The notes under the pieces were generated by a model that was not told the DNA's origin, ran no database searches, and saw nothing but the letters and a program-made list of their open reading frames with translations. A DNA stretch of 23,001 bases from NCBI GenBank assembly GCA_910586095.1, contig CAJUHQ010000055.1, forward strand, positions 1 to 23,001. The letters run 5' to 3'. The translations under genes and the position numbers were made by a program. Positions 14,236 to 22,928 of the stretch are shown here, piece after piece (within the stretch, counting starts at the first letter, position 1; the number at the start of each line of letters is the position of its first letter). The stretch comes from an uncultured Lachnospiraceae bacterium (GTDB taxonomy: Bacteria > Bacillota > Clostridia > Lachnospirales > Lachnospiraceae).

Positions 14236-14814
14236 TCAATGATCCTCAAACTCTATCCCTAAATACTGTTCTCCTGTACTATCTTCTGTCATAAGCACCA
14301 ACTTACCTGTCTCACTTAGGTTTTTTCCCATTTTTGTCACTTGTAATTGATCCTCTTTTAATGTCAGCATATAGTCATAAACTCCTCGTTCCCATAATGT
14401 ATATGAATTTTTATTTTGAAAATCATATACAATAATATGCTGGTCAACAATGCCCGATCCAAAACTTACTGTAGCACAAAATTCAGGAAGACCATCCTCT
14501 GTCAAATCACATAGGTACACATTCCAGATTGGCATACCTTCAAAGAGAACATTCTCGTTTCCATCCTTTTTGGACGTCACCGTAAGCGGATTCCATGTAA
14601 ACACCACATCTGGAAATTCGGATAGCGTAAGTTCAACACTTTTCTCCCACGGCATTTCATTTACTGCATAATAATAATTTAGCCATTCTCGTGTCTCGAA
14701 TTTTTGAGTGTTTTGCAGTTCCTCTACTTGATTTTCCACAGGATTTTGGCTTGCGCATCCATTCAATAATAATGCACACACGATCGAACCAATCCACACA
14801 CTACTCTTTTTCAT
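14236..14814 (-). CDS. Putative lipoprotein with FG-GAP/VCBS-like segment
   Basis: 192 residues. MKKSSVWIGSIVCALLLNGC is a lipoprotein signal with cysteine 20 as likely lipidation site (the -2 residue N is unusual), so the product should be anchored outside the membrane. The body contains MPIWNVYLCDLTEDGLPEFC followed by SFGSGIVDQHIIVYDF, a DxxxDGxPE pattern like calcium-binding FG-GAP/VCBS repeats and like the C-terminal domains I recall beside BlaR1/M56 sensors in Lachnospiraceae; function unknown. ATG at 14814 is preferred over an in-frame GTG at 14820 because AGGAGG then lies eight bases upstream. It starts 35 bp after the xylulokinase stop in the same direction and is probably co-transcribed, though a metabolic link is not evident. 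Confidence 0.75.
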   Translation of the reverse strand: MKKSSVWIGSIVCALLLNGCASQNPVENQVEELQNTQKFETREWLNYYYAVNEMPWEKSVELTLSEFPDVVFTWNPLTVTSKKDGNENVLFEGMPIWNVYLCDLTEDGLPEFCATVSFGSGIVDQHIIVYDFQNKNSYTLWERGVYDYMLTLKEDQLQVTKMGKNLSETGKLVLMTEDSTGEQYLGIEFEDH

Positions 14815-14849
14815 GGACACGTCCTCCTAAAAACAAGCAAATAAAACTA

Positions 14850-16325
14850 TTACAAAATCCTTGGAAATAGATCCTTCACTGCTGGATAAATCTGTACAAA
14901 TTTGCGATATCTCTCCTCGTAGCGCGCCGCAATTTCCTGGTCAGGCTCCACGCTATCCACTACCTTGACAAGCTTTGCCGCGGCTTCCTCCACAGAAGCG
15001 TACTCATTGCATGCCACTGCCGCTAGAATCGCTCCCCCAAACCCAGGTCCTTCCTCACTTTCAATCACATCCAATCGTATATTTAATACATTGGCAAAAA
15101 TTTTCTTCCAAAGTGGGCTTTTAGCTCCGCCACCACATATTTTGGATGCCTTGATGTCTATGCCAAGACTTTTTGCCACCTCAAATGAATCTCTAATTGC
15201 AAACGCCACTCCTTCTAATACTGCCTGATACAAATCTGCTCTCGTCGTGTCCATTGTCATACCAATAAACGTCCCGCGTGCGTTAGCATCATTGTGTGGA
15301 GAGCGCTCCCCCATCAAATATGGCAAAAAATATACATGATTGTTTCCCAATTTGTCCTCTGTAATAGCGGTCTGCTCTGCCGTAAACGCCGATGTCTGCA
15401 AAACATCTTCCATCCACCACTTATTGCAGGAGGCGGCACTTAGCATACAGCCCATCAAATGATATTTTCCATCTGCATGTGCAAAGGAATGGAGTGCATT
15501 GTTCTGATCCACGCCAAAATTCTTGCTTGAAATAAAAATAGTTCCACTTGTTCCGAGTGAGATATTGCACATCCCATCACCTACAGTTCCTGTTCCAATA
15601 GCCGCGGCGGCATTATCCCCTGCGCCCGCTGCTACTTTGACTGTCTGAGAAAATCCAAATGTCTTTGCCACTTCCGGCTTTAGTGTTCCTACTGTTTCAT
15701 AACTCTCATAGATTGTCGCAAGCTGTGTTTGTTTGATGCCACAAATTGCAAGCATTTCCCTAGACCAACACTTATGTTGCACATCAAACAAAAGCATACC
15801 AGATGCATCTGAGACATCTGTACAAAAACTTCCTGTCAATTTATATGCAATATAATCTTTGGGCAACATAATCTTTTCTATTCGTGCAAAATTTTCAGGC
15901 TCTTTATTTTTCACCCATAGAAGCTTAGGTGCTGTGAAACCCGTAAATGCTATATTAGCTGTGTATGCTGACAATTTATCCTTCCCAATCTCATTATTGA
16001 GATAATCAGTCTCCTCCTGCGTCCTGCCATCATTCCAGAGAATAGCTGGTCGTATTACTTGGTCATCCTTATCTAAAATGACAAGCCCATGCATCTGTCC
16101 TCCAAAACTAATCCCTGCCACTTGAGACTTATCACAGTCCTTTGTCAATTCTCCTAATCCTTCCTGCACAGCATTCCACCAATCCTCGGGATTTTGCTCA
16201 CTCCAACCTGGATGTGGAAAATATAAAGGATACTCCTTTGACACTACTTTCTCAATCTTACCATCCTCTCTCATAAGAAGAAGTTTCACTGCGGAGGTCC
16301 CAAGATCTACACCAATATAATACAT
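14850..16325 (-). CDS. xylB: Xylulokinase
   Basis: 491 residues, the normal length. FGGY-kinase features: N-terminal phosphate-binding YIGVDLGTSAVKL (D7), substrate motif GISFGGQMHG (71-80), WNDGRTQEE near 97-105, catalytic aspartate in AGAGDNAAAAIG (D237, equivalent to D233 of E. coli XylB), and the C-terminal signature ICGGGAKSPLWKKI. The MHG and GDN motifs favour D-xylulose over glycerol or gluconate. It phosphorylates D-xylulose with ATP to D-xylulose 5-phosphate, feeding the pentose phosphate pathway. No xylose isomerase or transporter is in the window, so it is a detached xyl gene. Start ATG is preceded by AGGCAGG. A hairpin and a palindrome upstream (16370-16379, 16447-16477) may be involved in regulation. 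Confidence 0.95.
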   Translation of the reverse strand: MYYIGVDLGTSAVKLLLMREDGKIEKVVSKEYPLYFPHPGWSEQNPEDWWNAVQEGLGELTKDCDKSQVAGISFGGQMHGLVILDKDDQVIRPAILWNDGRTQEETDYLNNEIGKDKLSAYTANIAFTGFTAPKLLWVKNKEPENFARIEKIMLPKDYIAYKLTGSFCTDVSDASGMLLFDVQHKCWSREMLAICGIKQTQLATIYESYETVGTLKPEVAKTFGFSQTVKVAAGAGDNAAAAIGTGTVGDGMCNISLGTSGTIFISSKNFGVDQNNALHSFAHADGKYHLMGCMLSAASCNKWWMEDVLQTSAFTAEQTAITEDKLGNNHVYFLPYLMGERSPHNDANARGTFIGMTMDTTRADLYQAVLEGVAFAIRDSFEVAKSLGIDIKASKICGGGAKSPLWKKIFANVLNIRLDVIESEEGPGFGGAILAAVACNEYASVEEAAAKLVKVVDSVEPDQEIAARYEERYRKFVQIYPAVKDLFPRIL

Positions 16326-16446
16326 ACCATTACCTGCCTTTCACAAACCCAAACACTATCCTATCATTTGCGTGCACGCGCACACTATTCCTTAAAAATA
16401 GTATACCTGTTTTTGATTCATTTTTCATGGTATAAAATATACAAAT

Positions 16447-16501
16447 TTACTATGAAAGTCGATGACTTTCATAGTAAGGATGGCCATACGGCCTGTCAAA
16501 C
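16447..16501 (-). repeat. Divergent relative of the modular hairpin repeat upstream of xylB
   Basis: On the minus strand: GTTTGACA, then GGCC-GTAT-GGCC (16482-16493), ATCC, then TTACTATGAAAGTC pairing perfectly over 14 bp with GACTTTCATAGTAA (16447-16477, 3-base loop). The order of parts (GATTTG-like box, small GC hairpin, CAT, TTAGTGTGAAA-like box opening an A/T-rich hairpin) matches the arrays at 4500-4731 and 7141-7311. It lies about 120 bases upstream of xylB and could alternatively be an operator for its regulation. Confidence 0.4.
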
Positions 16502-16881
16502 CACAGTTTGAGTATGATGTGCGTTTACTATATAAATTTAACTATTTGTGACAGTTTCCATTTTCTAACCAGTATTCCTTTATCCGTCTACTCTAATCAT
16601 ACCTAATGTATAATCCCATTCTTTATCTGTACTGCCTAGCATAAAATCAACTTCCATATTCTTTTTATTTATTTTATCATGTTTTATGAACAATATTGAT
16701 CACAGCTTTTTACATGATACTATATATTAAAAACCCCTGCAAATGACATCCCCACGCCGTTCACAGAAGTGTCTTTATTCAAAATAACCAGACAAATTTC
16801 GCCTTATACATTCATCTGTTTTGCGAACTTTTTGTGGAAAGGCTGGAGTTGTGCGGGGTTGAGAAATATCCACATTTGCGT

Positions 16882-16913
16882 TTACCAATTTTTTAGTTGG
16901 TAATGATTTTTTG
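16882..16913 (+). terminator. AT-rich terminator-like hairpin
   Basis: TTACCAA (16882-16888) pairs with TTGGTAA (16897-16903), loop TTTTTTAG, followed by TGATTTTTTG. It would terminate plus-strand transcription and overlaps the end of the coding-like remnant frame, supporting the idea of a decayed plus-strand gene. Confidence 0.45.
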
Positions 16914-17173
16914 CTTCTTGTTTTCCCTCAAATCGGTGATTTTAAAAATTAATAAGTATATTTAAAAAATCGATACAATTATTGTTTGTTTTATATAGAA
17001 AGCTAAAACAAGAAACGTTTATATTTTATAACTATTGAACCAATCATCTTTCTTCTATCATTATTACAGATCATTAGTCAATTATTTATAAATAGTCATT
17101 CTTGTTCTTTTTCATTTAGCTGATATACTTATACTCTTTTCTTTACCAGTAATTTCCTCAATATAAAAAAGTC

Positions 17174-17827
17174 TCATCCATTAAAACTTGATAGCTTCAA
17201 AAACCATTCCTCTATAAATATATCTCCAAAACAATTTGCCATTGAAATATCATCTAATTCAAGTAATTTTTTTATATTTACTTCTATAGGTACAGTTTCC
17301 TTAAATAATTTATCCTCTTCATCTATACTCTCTATTATAAATCCTAAGTCAATCCTCTGAATAATTTGATTTTTTAGATAACCAGCGATATATTCGTACT
17401 TTGTATATTCAAAGTAGACTCTTTCTATATCTTGATAAATTTTTGCTGATACAATATCAGGAGCAATATAACTACCATATTTTTCTACAAGTTTTGGCAA
17501 TATTTCAATAGCAGAATATATATCATCTGCTACATAGTATGGTTTCTTTTTTTCATAATTGATTACTTCTATTGTCTTGTCTATAGAAATTTCAAAAAAC
17601 TCTCTTTTAGGATTTACTCTATAAGCATCTAACTTTCTATGTATTACTTTTTCAAATTCCATATAGTGTCGAACATAAGTTTCGTACACTACAACAAAAG
17701 GCGCAGGAAGAGCTGTTGTATAGGATAATTGTTTAGCTCTTTTTTCAGCTCCAAATGTTGTACTTCCAATTTTAAGCAAACCTTTTAATGAATCATTGCT
17801 CAATATATAAACATATCCTTCTTCCAT
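17174..17827 (-). CDS. T5orf172 / GIY-YIG family protein
   Basis: 217 residues. The first 85 residues match T5orf172-type GIY-YIG domains: GYVYILSN (4-11), LLKIGST (17-23), arginine 30 within AEKRAKQLS, the LPAPFVVVYE segment, a glutamate/histidine helix (MEFEKVIHRKL), and REFFEI (75-80). The domain is found in phage and mobile-element proteins and is assumed to be a nuclease. The remaining 130 residues are helical, acidic and unrecognised. GAGGATG lies about nine bases before ATG. Base composition is clearly more AT-rich than neighbouring genes and the gene is flanked by gene-poor DNA, which suggests acquisition by horizontal transfer. Possible promoter at 17860-17887. Confidence 0.8.
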   Translation of the reverse strand: MEEGYVYILSNDSLKGLLKIGSTTFGAEKRAKQLSYTTALPAPFVVVYETYVRHYMEFEKVIHRKLDAYRVNPKREFFEISIDKTIEVINYEKKKPYYVADDIYSAIEILPKLVEKYGSYIAPDIVSAKIYQDIERVYFEYTKYEYIAGYLKNQIIQRIDLGFIIESIDEEDKLFKETVPIEVNIKKLLELDDISMANCFGDIFIEEWFLKLSSFNG

Positions 17828-17859
17828 TTTTAATACATCCTCAATATTTTTGTATATTT

Positions 17860-17887
17860 TTTATCAGTATCAGACAGTTTTTGCCAA
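17860..17887 (-). promoter_or_regulatory. Putative promoter for the T5orf172 gene
   Basis: TTGGCA (five of six consensus) is followed after 16 bases by GATAAA (four of six) on the minus strand, about 30 bases before the start codon. Confidence 0.4.
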
Positions 17888-17917
17888 AAAACTATTTTTC
17901 CATATGCCTGTATGCAC

Positions 17918-17958
17918 AAAAAGGTAGCATAGCCCTAATTGGACTACACCACCTTTTT
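17918..17958. terminator. Terminator after glycogen phosphorylase gene
   Basis: AAAAAGGT (17918-17925) pairs with ACCTTTTT (17951-17958); inner complementary bases (TAG/CTA and G-C pairs) extend the stem over a short loop. T-runs close both arms, so it could act in both directions; it lies about 70 bases beyond the glgP stop codon. Confidence 0.65.
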
Positions 17959-18029
17959 TATATGCATGAACGTAAATACAGCACGTTCCATAGACGATTT
18001 ATTACTGTTTTATTCTAATAACTATAGAA

Positions 18030-20483
18030 TTATTGTATCTCTACCTTGTCAAGATGCCAGATGCCATCCACATACTCTTGAATAGTTCTGTCAGATGTAA
18101 ACTTGCCTACCTTTGCTACATTTAGCATAGCACTCTTTGCCCAGCCGCTTGTATTTCTGTAAGCCCTCTCCACCTCTTTTTGTGCCTGCGCATATGCACG
18201 GAAATCCTTTAAGATAAAGTAGCGATCTGCCTTATCTGTGCTTTGTGTGTTGAGCAGTGAATTGTAGAGACTCCTAAACAGCTCTGTATCATTAGAATAT
18301 GTGCCGTCCACAAGCTGATTGACCACTTTTCTAATCTCTGCATCGCTATTGTAGATATCCATTGGATTGTAGCCACCATGATTCTCATAGTTGATGACTT
18401 CATCAGAACTCAGTCCAAAAATAAACGCATGCTCTAAGCCAACTTCCTCGACAATCTCCACATTCGCACCGTCCATCGTACCAAGTGTAAGTGCACCATT
18501 GAGCATAAACTTCATGTTTCCTGTACCACTAGCCTCCTTAGAAGCAGTAGAAATCTGTTCAGAAACATCGGCTGCCGCAAAGATCATCTCTGCATTGGAA
18601 ACTCTATAATTCTCTATAAACACTACTTTGATTCGATTTTTCACAACAGGATCGTTGTTCACCTTATCTGCAACTGCATTAATCAACTTAATGGTCAACT
18701 TGGCGTTCTTATACCCTGCCGCTGCCTTTGCACCAAAAATAAATGTCCGTGGATAGAATTCCATGTTGGGATTTTCCTTCATCTGATTATACAGATACAT
18801 TACATGCAAAATATTGAGTAACTGTCTCTTATATTCATGCAGTCTCTTTACTTGTACATCAAAAATGGAATCTGGATCAACATCAATCCCATTATGTTCT
18901 TTGATATACTTTGCCAGACGAACTTTATTTTTGCGCTTAATCTCCATAAATTCTTTCTGAGCAGCAGGTTCCTGTGCATATTTTGCGATCCCATTGATTA
19001 CAGGAAGATCAACAATCCAGTCTTCTCCAACCTTTTCTGTCACCCAATCTGCCAACAGTGGATTACCATGTAGCAAGAACCGTCTCTGTGTGATACCATT
19101 TGTCTTGTTGTTAAACTTATAAGGGAACATTTCATAAAAATCTCTAAGTTCCTGGTTCTTCAAAATCTCTGTGTGCAACTTTGCCACACCATTGACACTG
19201 TAGCCTGCCACAATGGCCATATGAGCCATCTTAACTTGTCCGTCAGAGATAATCGCCATCTTCTTAATCTTGTCAGCCGGCTCATGATACCGATTTACAA
19301 TGTCCATCAGGAAACGACGGTTGATCTCTTCCACAATCTGATAAATTCGTGGCAGCAATCTGCGGAACAATTCTACAGGCCACTTCTCAAGCGCTTCTGC
19401 CATGATCGTGTGGTTGGTATATGCACAGGTTTTGGTCGTAATTTCCCATGCCTCTTCCCACTCTAACTTGTAGTCATCCAATAAAATTCTCATAAGCTCC
19501 GCTATTGCTACGGTTGGATGTGTATCATTGAGCTGGAACGTAACTTTTTCATAAAAACGATGAATATCATCATGTTTTGCCATATATTTCTCAATTGCGG
19601 TCTGCACAGACGCTGAAATAAAGAAATACTGCTGTTTGAGACGCAACTCTTTACCAGATTCATGATTATCATTGGGATATAATACTTCCACAATGTTTTT
19701 TGCCAGATTATTCTGCTCAACTGCTTTCTGATAATCGCCCTTATCAAAAGAATCCAAACTAAAGCAGTCCATTGGCTCTGCATCCCAAATACGCAGCGTA
19801 TTGACAATGCTATTGCCATATCCCACGATTGGCAAATCGTATGGTACAGCCTTCACAGACTGATAATTCTCCTGATAAAAATATAGTCTACCATTCTCTT
19901 CTCTGCATGCTACATTTCCACCAAACTTGATGACCTTGGTGTATTCGGGACGTCTTAGCTCAAATGGATTGCCATCTCTAAGCCAGTCGTCTGGTACTTC
20001 ACGCTGAAATCCATCGCGGATCTCCTGCTTGAACATACCATAGCGATAACGGATACCACAACCATATGCAGAGTATCCCAACGTAGCAAGTGAATCCAAA
20101 AAGCAAGCCGCCAGTCTACCCAGTCCACCGTTACCCAGAGCAGCATCTGGCTCTTGATCCTCGATCACATTGATATCGAGCCCTAGCTCTTCTAAAGCCT
20201 CTGAAAACTCCTTATATGCCATAAGGTTAATCATATTGTTGCCCAGCGCACGCCCCATCAAAAACTCCATAGACATATAGTAGACAATCTTAGGATCTTT
20301 TTCGTCATACGCTTCCTGTGTCTTGATCCAATTATCTACAATAGCATCCTTTACTGCATAGGATACTGCCTGAAAAATTTGCTGATCTGTAGCTTCATCA
20401 AGAGTTTTTCTGTACAGTGTCTTGACATTGTACAATACACTGCGCTTAAACATTTCTTTGTCTAAAATTGGTTTCTTAGGCAT
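18030..20483 (-). CDS. glgP: Glycogen/starch phosphorylase
   Basis: 817 residues, typical for bacterial glycogen phosphorylases. The enzyme releases glucose 1-phosphate from alpha-1,4-glucan ends with pyridoxal phosphate as cofactor. Visible family landmarks: LGNGGLGRLAACFLDSLATLG (substrate/cofactor region), YGIRYRYGMFKQ-type segment (CGIRYRYGMFKQ), NDTHPTVAIAELMR, and the PLP-binding motif EASGTGNMKFMLNGALTLGT with the cofactor lysine at K658. Start ATG has GGAGG eight bases upstream. It is a single-gene transcription unit: a promoter at 20645-20673, a leader of about 150 bases, and a terminator at 17918-17958. It works in storage or dietary alpha-glucan use; no other glg genes are in the window. 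Confidence 0.96.
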   Translation of the reverse strand: MPKKPILDKEMFKRSVLYNVKTLYRKTLDEATDQQIFQAVSYAVKDAIVDNWIKTQEAYDEKDPKIVYYMSMEFLMGRALGNNMINLMAYKEFSEALEELGLDINVIEDQEPDAALGNGGLGRLAACFLDSLATLGYSAYGCGIRYRYGMFKQEIRDGFQREVPDDWLRDGNPFELRRPEYTKVIKFGGNVACREENGRLYFYQENYQSVKAVPYDLPIVGYGNSIVNTLRIWDAEPMDCFSLDSFDKGDYQKAVEQNNLAKNIVEVLYPNDNHESGKELRLKQQYFFISASVQTAIEKYMAKHDDIHRFYEKVTFQLNDTHPTVAIAELMRILLDDYKLEWEEAWEITTKTCAYTNHTIMAEALEKWPVELFRRLLPRIYQIVEEINRRFLMDIVNRYHEPADKIKKMAIISDGQVKMAHMAIVAGYSVNGVAKLHTEILKNQELRDFYEMFPYKFNNKTNGITQRRFLLHGNPLLADWVTEKVGEDWIVDLPVINGIAKYAQEPAAQKEFMEIKRKNKVRLAKYIKEHNGIDVDPDSIFDVQVKRLHEYKRQLLNILHVMYLYNQMKENPNMEFYPRTFIFGAKAAAGYKNAKLTIKLINAVADKVNNDPVVKNRIKVVFIENYRVSNAEMIFAAADVSEQISTASKEASGTGNMKFMLNGALTLGTMDGANVEIVEEVGLEHAFIFGLSSDEVINYENHGGYNPMDIYNSDAEIRKVVNQLVDGTYSNDTELFRSLYNSLLNTQSTDKADRYFILKDFRAYAQAQKEVERAYRNTSGWAKSAMLNVAKVGKFTSDRTIQEYVDGIWHLDKVEIQ

Positions 20484-20524
20484 TTCATTTCCTCCACTTT
20501 GAAAAGAGTTTCGCAGCCGTTGTT

Positions 20525-20560
20525 TTAGGTCCTACTGTAGACAAACAGAATATCTCTCAT
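20525..20560 (-). other. Possible 11-residue upstream ORF in the glgP leader
   Basis: ATG at 20560 with AGGGCGG eight bases upstream opens MRDILFVYSRT and ends at TAA 20525-20527, between the putative promoter and glgP. The flanking TTCGCAG and CTGCGAA (20582-20588 and 20510-20516 on plus coordinates) are complementary and would close a structure around this ORF. The weak ribosome site and short length leave it uncertain. Confidence 0.3.
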
Positions 20561-20644
20561 TGTTTACCGCCCTTTTGAAAACTGCGAACACATAATTAAG
20601 TTCAAATTCAATAAATTATAAATAATTCTACCCTTATCTTCCAT

Positions 20645-20673
20645 ATTATACTACAGAATAAATAATATTGAAA
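20645..20673 (-). promoter_or_regulatory. Putative promoter for glgP
   Basis: On the minus strand TTTCAA, 17-base spacer, perfect TATAAT. It lies after the intrinsic terminator of the upstream gene (20692-20731) and predicts a leader of about 150 bases. Confidence 0.6.
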
Positions 20674-20691
20674 TAAATTTATTCAACAAAA

Positions 20692-20731
20692 AAGAAACCT
20701 ATATTCTGTTTTATTCCTATATAAGTTTCTT
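20692..20731 (-). terminator. Intrinsic terminator of the coiled-coil protein gene
   Basis: On the minus strand AAGAAACTTATAT pairs with ATATAGGTTTCTT (one G-U pair) with a 14-base loop, followed by a run of T. It separates the upstream gene from the glgP promoter. A second hairpin in the same spacer, 20761-20770 with 20796-20805, has ten pairs but no T-run. The remaining spacer up to 20916 is AT-rich with nothing recognised. Confidence 0.8.
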
Positions 20732-20916
20732 GTATTTTGTCTTTCTCTGATTATCGTATTGGACAATTTGCATATTATTAAGCTGACTTTATATACAAAT
20801 TGCCCTGTCATTTTTCTATTTTTACTTAATTTTTTACTTGAAAAATACAAACAACATTCGTTCAAGAAAGTTCATTACAATTTGTTCCTACCCTAATCAA
20901 ATGCAACTATACATCA

Positions 20917-22200
20917 CTATTTTTCTTTGTCAAACACAATATTGCCGCGCACACTTACATCTGATACAAACGGATACATATCCATCATCGAAATTTCTGC
21001 CTCTTCGTCTTGTTCATTCTTATTTGTCTCTTCCTTATTCTCTGGTGTCGTATCGGTCTTATCTGAAGTAGCTTTGTCTTCTTCCTTGACAGAATCCTCT
21101 TTTAGATTGTCATCTGATTCTGGTTTAGAATCAATCTCATTACGCTTATCAATTTCCTCCTGAACTTGATCTGCCAGTTCTTTAGAGTCTTCATCGAGCG
21201 CTCCCTGAGTCGCCTCATGGAACACAGCGTCTGTTGCAACATTCATAAACATACTCTGTACCCTATCCATATCATCCAATGGACTTGTTGATATATGTTC
21301 GAGTTTCAGCTTCCTCACATCCTTTAATTCCTGGATGCCTTTTGCTTTCATTCGATAGATTTCTCCAGAGTTTGCCTGCGATCTTGCCATTGCTCTGTCT
21401 GTATAGTCTGCTGCTAGACGTTGCCGTTCTTCCTCGCTAAGGCTGTTATCCTTTAGGATCTCCTGTGCGTTGTCAAGATCTTCCTGAATGACATTCATCA
21501 TAGCATCCGCCTGCGCAATCAACGCATGCCCTTCATTGTACAGCTCATCAATCATACCATTAATCTGCATTTCACGTCTTGCTGCTGAGGCTCCTATGCG
21601 TGCGGCAGACTGCGAAAATGCTTCCCCAACTGTGCTTTCTTGACTGTCCTTTTGAGTGTCATCACGATCTGAATGACCCTCTTGATCCTCTTCGTCCTTC
21701 TCCTCAAAGCTTTTCAGCATGATATACAGCTCTCTATTCTTTTCATCAATCTCTTCTTGCTGTTTTGATGCCTGCGATATTGCACCCGCCGCTTCCTTCA
21801 AACGCCGCGAATTTTCCTCGCTTTGACGCTCCTTCATCTCATCCATTGTCCTTAAGATATCTTGTGCCTTCTCTATAGAGTCCTGATCGCTTGCGGCGCC
21901 GCAATAATGTCGTGCTTCATTAATGGCACTGTTTAGTTCATCCACGACCTTGGAATATTCCTCTTTGTTTGCTTGCACTTGTTCTTGCTGGCGAAGTAAT
22001 ATTCTTTCAGATTGTGTTGTCTGTATATTCTGTGAAGATTTTGCCTTGTTTTGCTCACTAAGCATCCTGCCTTCGCGCGAAATAGTTACCTTGCACTGTG
22101 GCCCAAAAATATTCCCTGTTCCCGCACTCTTTGCCTGTGCATTTTTATTCAAATTACCCACTGGCATACGCATATTGACATTCATCATTGTAATCTGCAT
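20917..22200 (-). CDS. Acidic coiled-coil protein of unknown function
   Basis: 427 residues, no signal peptide or membrane segment, so probably cytoplasmic. Residues about 1-50 contain GPQCKVTISREGRMLSEQ, a short motif that recurs at the start of many uncharacterised Clostridia proteins. Residues about 55-330 are rich in Glu, Lys, Gln and Arg with heptad-like spacing, interrupted near 165-190 by an acidic linker, and predict long coiled coils. Residues about 340-405 are a low-complexity acidic tail (Glu, Asp, Lys, Ser, Thr), and the protein ends DVSVRGNIVFDKEK. No enzymatic motif is visible; a scaffold or structural role is inference. Start ATG has AAGGAGGG upstream, and an excellent promoter (22238-22266) and terminator (20692-20731) make it a single-gene unit. 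Confidence 0.8.
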   Translation of the reverse strand: MQITMMNVNMRMPVGNLNKNAQAKSAGTGNIFGPQCKVTISREGRMLSEQNKAKSSQNIQTTQSERILLRQQEQVQANKEEYSKVVDELNSAINEARHYCGAASDQDSIEKAQDILRTMDEMKERQSEENSRRLKEAAGAISQASKQQEEIDEKNRELYIMLKSFEEKDEEDQEGHSDRDDTQKDSQESTVGEAFSQSAARIGASAARREMQINGMIDELYNEGHALIAQADAMMNVIQEDLDNAQEILKDNSLSEEERQRLAADYTDRAMARSQANSGEIYRMKAKGIQELKDVRKLKLEHISTSPLDDMDRVQSMFMNVATDAVFHEATQGALDEDSKELADQVQEEIDKRNEIDSKPESDDNLKEDSVKEEDKATSDKTDTTPENKEETNKNEQDEEAEISMMDMYPFVSDVSVRGNIVFDKEK

Positions 22201-22237
22201 CTTCTCACCCTCCTTGGCCCTATGATGTATTTTTTAC

Positions 22238-22266
22238 ACTATAACAACGATTGCTATAGTTATCAA
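22238..22266 (-). promoter_or_regulatory. Strong sigma-70-type promoter for the coiled-coil protein gene
   Basis: TTGATA (five of six), 17-base spacer, TATAGT (five of six) with TGT directly before it as extended -10. About 38 bases separate the -10 from the start codon. The spacer and -10 also form an ACTATA/TATAGT inverted repeat that could be an operator. Confidence 0.7.
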
Positions 22267-22362
22267 ACTTGCTAAAACACAAAAGAATTGTTATAGATTA
22301 TATCGGAAAAATACACAACATTGTTTATAGAAAAAACTATATTTTATTAACACATATAAATA

Positions 22363-22779
22363 TTAATCATACTCACCATTCAAATAATCTTCGTAATCCA
22401 TAAAAGCTTCTTCCTCATTCTCGTCACACAACCACATAAAACAATTTTCAATAATATCAACCCATGTCAACAATTCCTTTGTTTGTTCTTCTGTCAGTAG
22501 GTGGTTACTTCCTAACATTCCATCAGGAGACGCCCATGCTCTTGTCAAATGTATGATTGCTATAATATCTGATACAATCTCCCTCTCGATCGTTGGCGCT
22601 TGCAGTTCATCCTGTAGTGCTCTTAAACATTCTATCACTTCAATAAAATTTTCTTTGTATAGCGTTCCCGTAAAGGGACGCAAACTTCCCAAAAAACCAT
22701 TCACCCATTTGGGATTATCAACATCGCTATTTCTCGACGAATGAAATGACAACAACTTTTTTGCTTCATCTATATTCAT
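22363..22779 (-). CDS. Small acidic hypothetical protein
   Basis: 138 residues, mostly helical, with a strongly acidic C-terminus (CDENEEEAFMDYEDYLNGEYD). I do not recognise the family. The size, acidity and aromatic W/F positions (NPKWVNGFLGSLRPFTG, CFMWLC) are reminiscent of immunity proteins of polymorphic toxins, but no toxin gene is in the window, so this is only a suggestion. An excellent AAGGAGG lies nine bases before ATG and a good promoter is at 22878-22906. Downstream (22201-22362) I see only a short TATAG/CTATA hairpin, not a clear terminator. Confidence 0.7.
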   Translation of the reverse strand: MNIDEAKKLLSFHSSRNSDVDNPKWVNGFLGSLRPFTGTLYKENFIEVIECLRALQDELQAPTIEREIVSDIIAIIHLTRAWASPDGMLGSNHLLTEEQTKELLTWVDIIENCFMWLCDENEEEAFMDYEDYLNGEYD

Positions 22780-22877
22780 GATGATACCTCCTTATCTGAT
22801 TTGATAGACTTTTAGAGCCTCTTTACATTTATGATTAAGAGAAATTATGGCAGAATCTCTCATTCCAATTTTCTCTA

Positions 22878-22906
22878 AGTATATCACAAACATATATGTG
22901 CTTCAA
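22878..22906 (-). promoter_or_regulatory. Putative promoter for the small acidic protein gene
   Basis: TTGAAG, 17-base spacer, TATACT with TGA before it (extended -10) on the minus strand, about 100 bases before the start codon. Confidence 0.6.
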
Positions 22907-22928
22907 TATCGCTTTGTTTTATTACCAA

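Larger units (their letters stand above)
16326..17173. other. About 850 bp without a confident gene, with possible remnants
   Basis: The xylB-proximal part holds GCGTGCACGC, a perfect 10-bp palindrome (16370-16379), a TATACT -10-like hexamer on the minus strand (16400-16405) with only a weak -35, and the hairpin at 16447-16477. From 16740 to 16896 a plus-strand frame without start codon is coding-like (contains FVERLELCGVEKYPHLRLPI) and ends at TAG 16894-16896, overlapping a terminator-like hairpin; the minus strand of the same region also has a coding-like ending (about 16722-16800, containing DTSVNGVGMSFAGVF). The rest (16920-17170) is very AT-rich and I see nothing in it. Confidence 0.4.

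Noticed and set aside
16447..16477. Catabolite-responsive element (cre) upstream of xylB
   Set aside because: The palindrome is longer and its centre does not fit the cre consensus.
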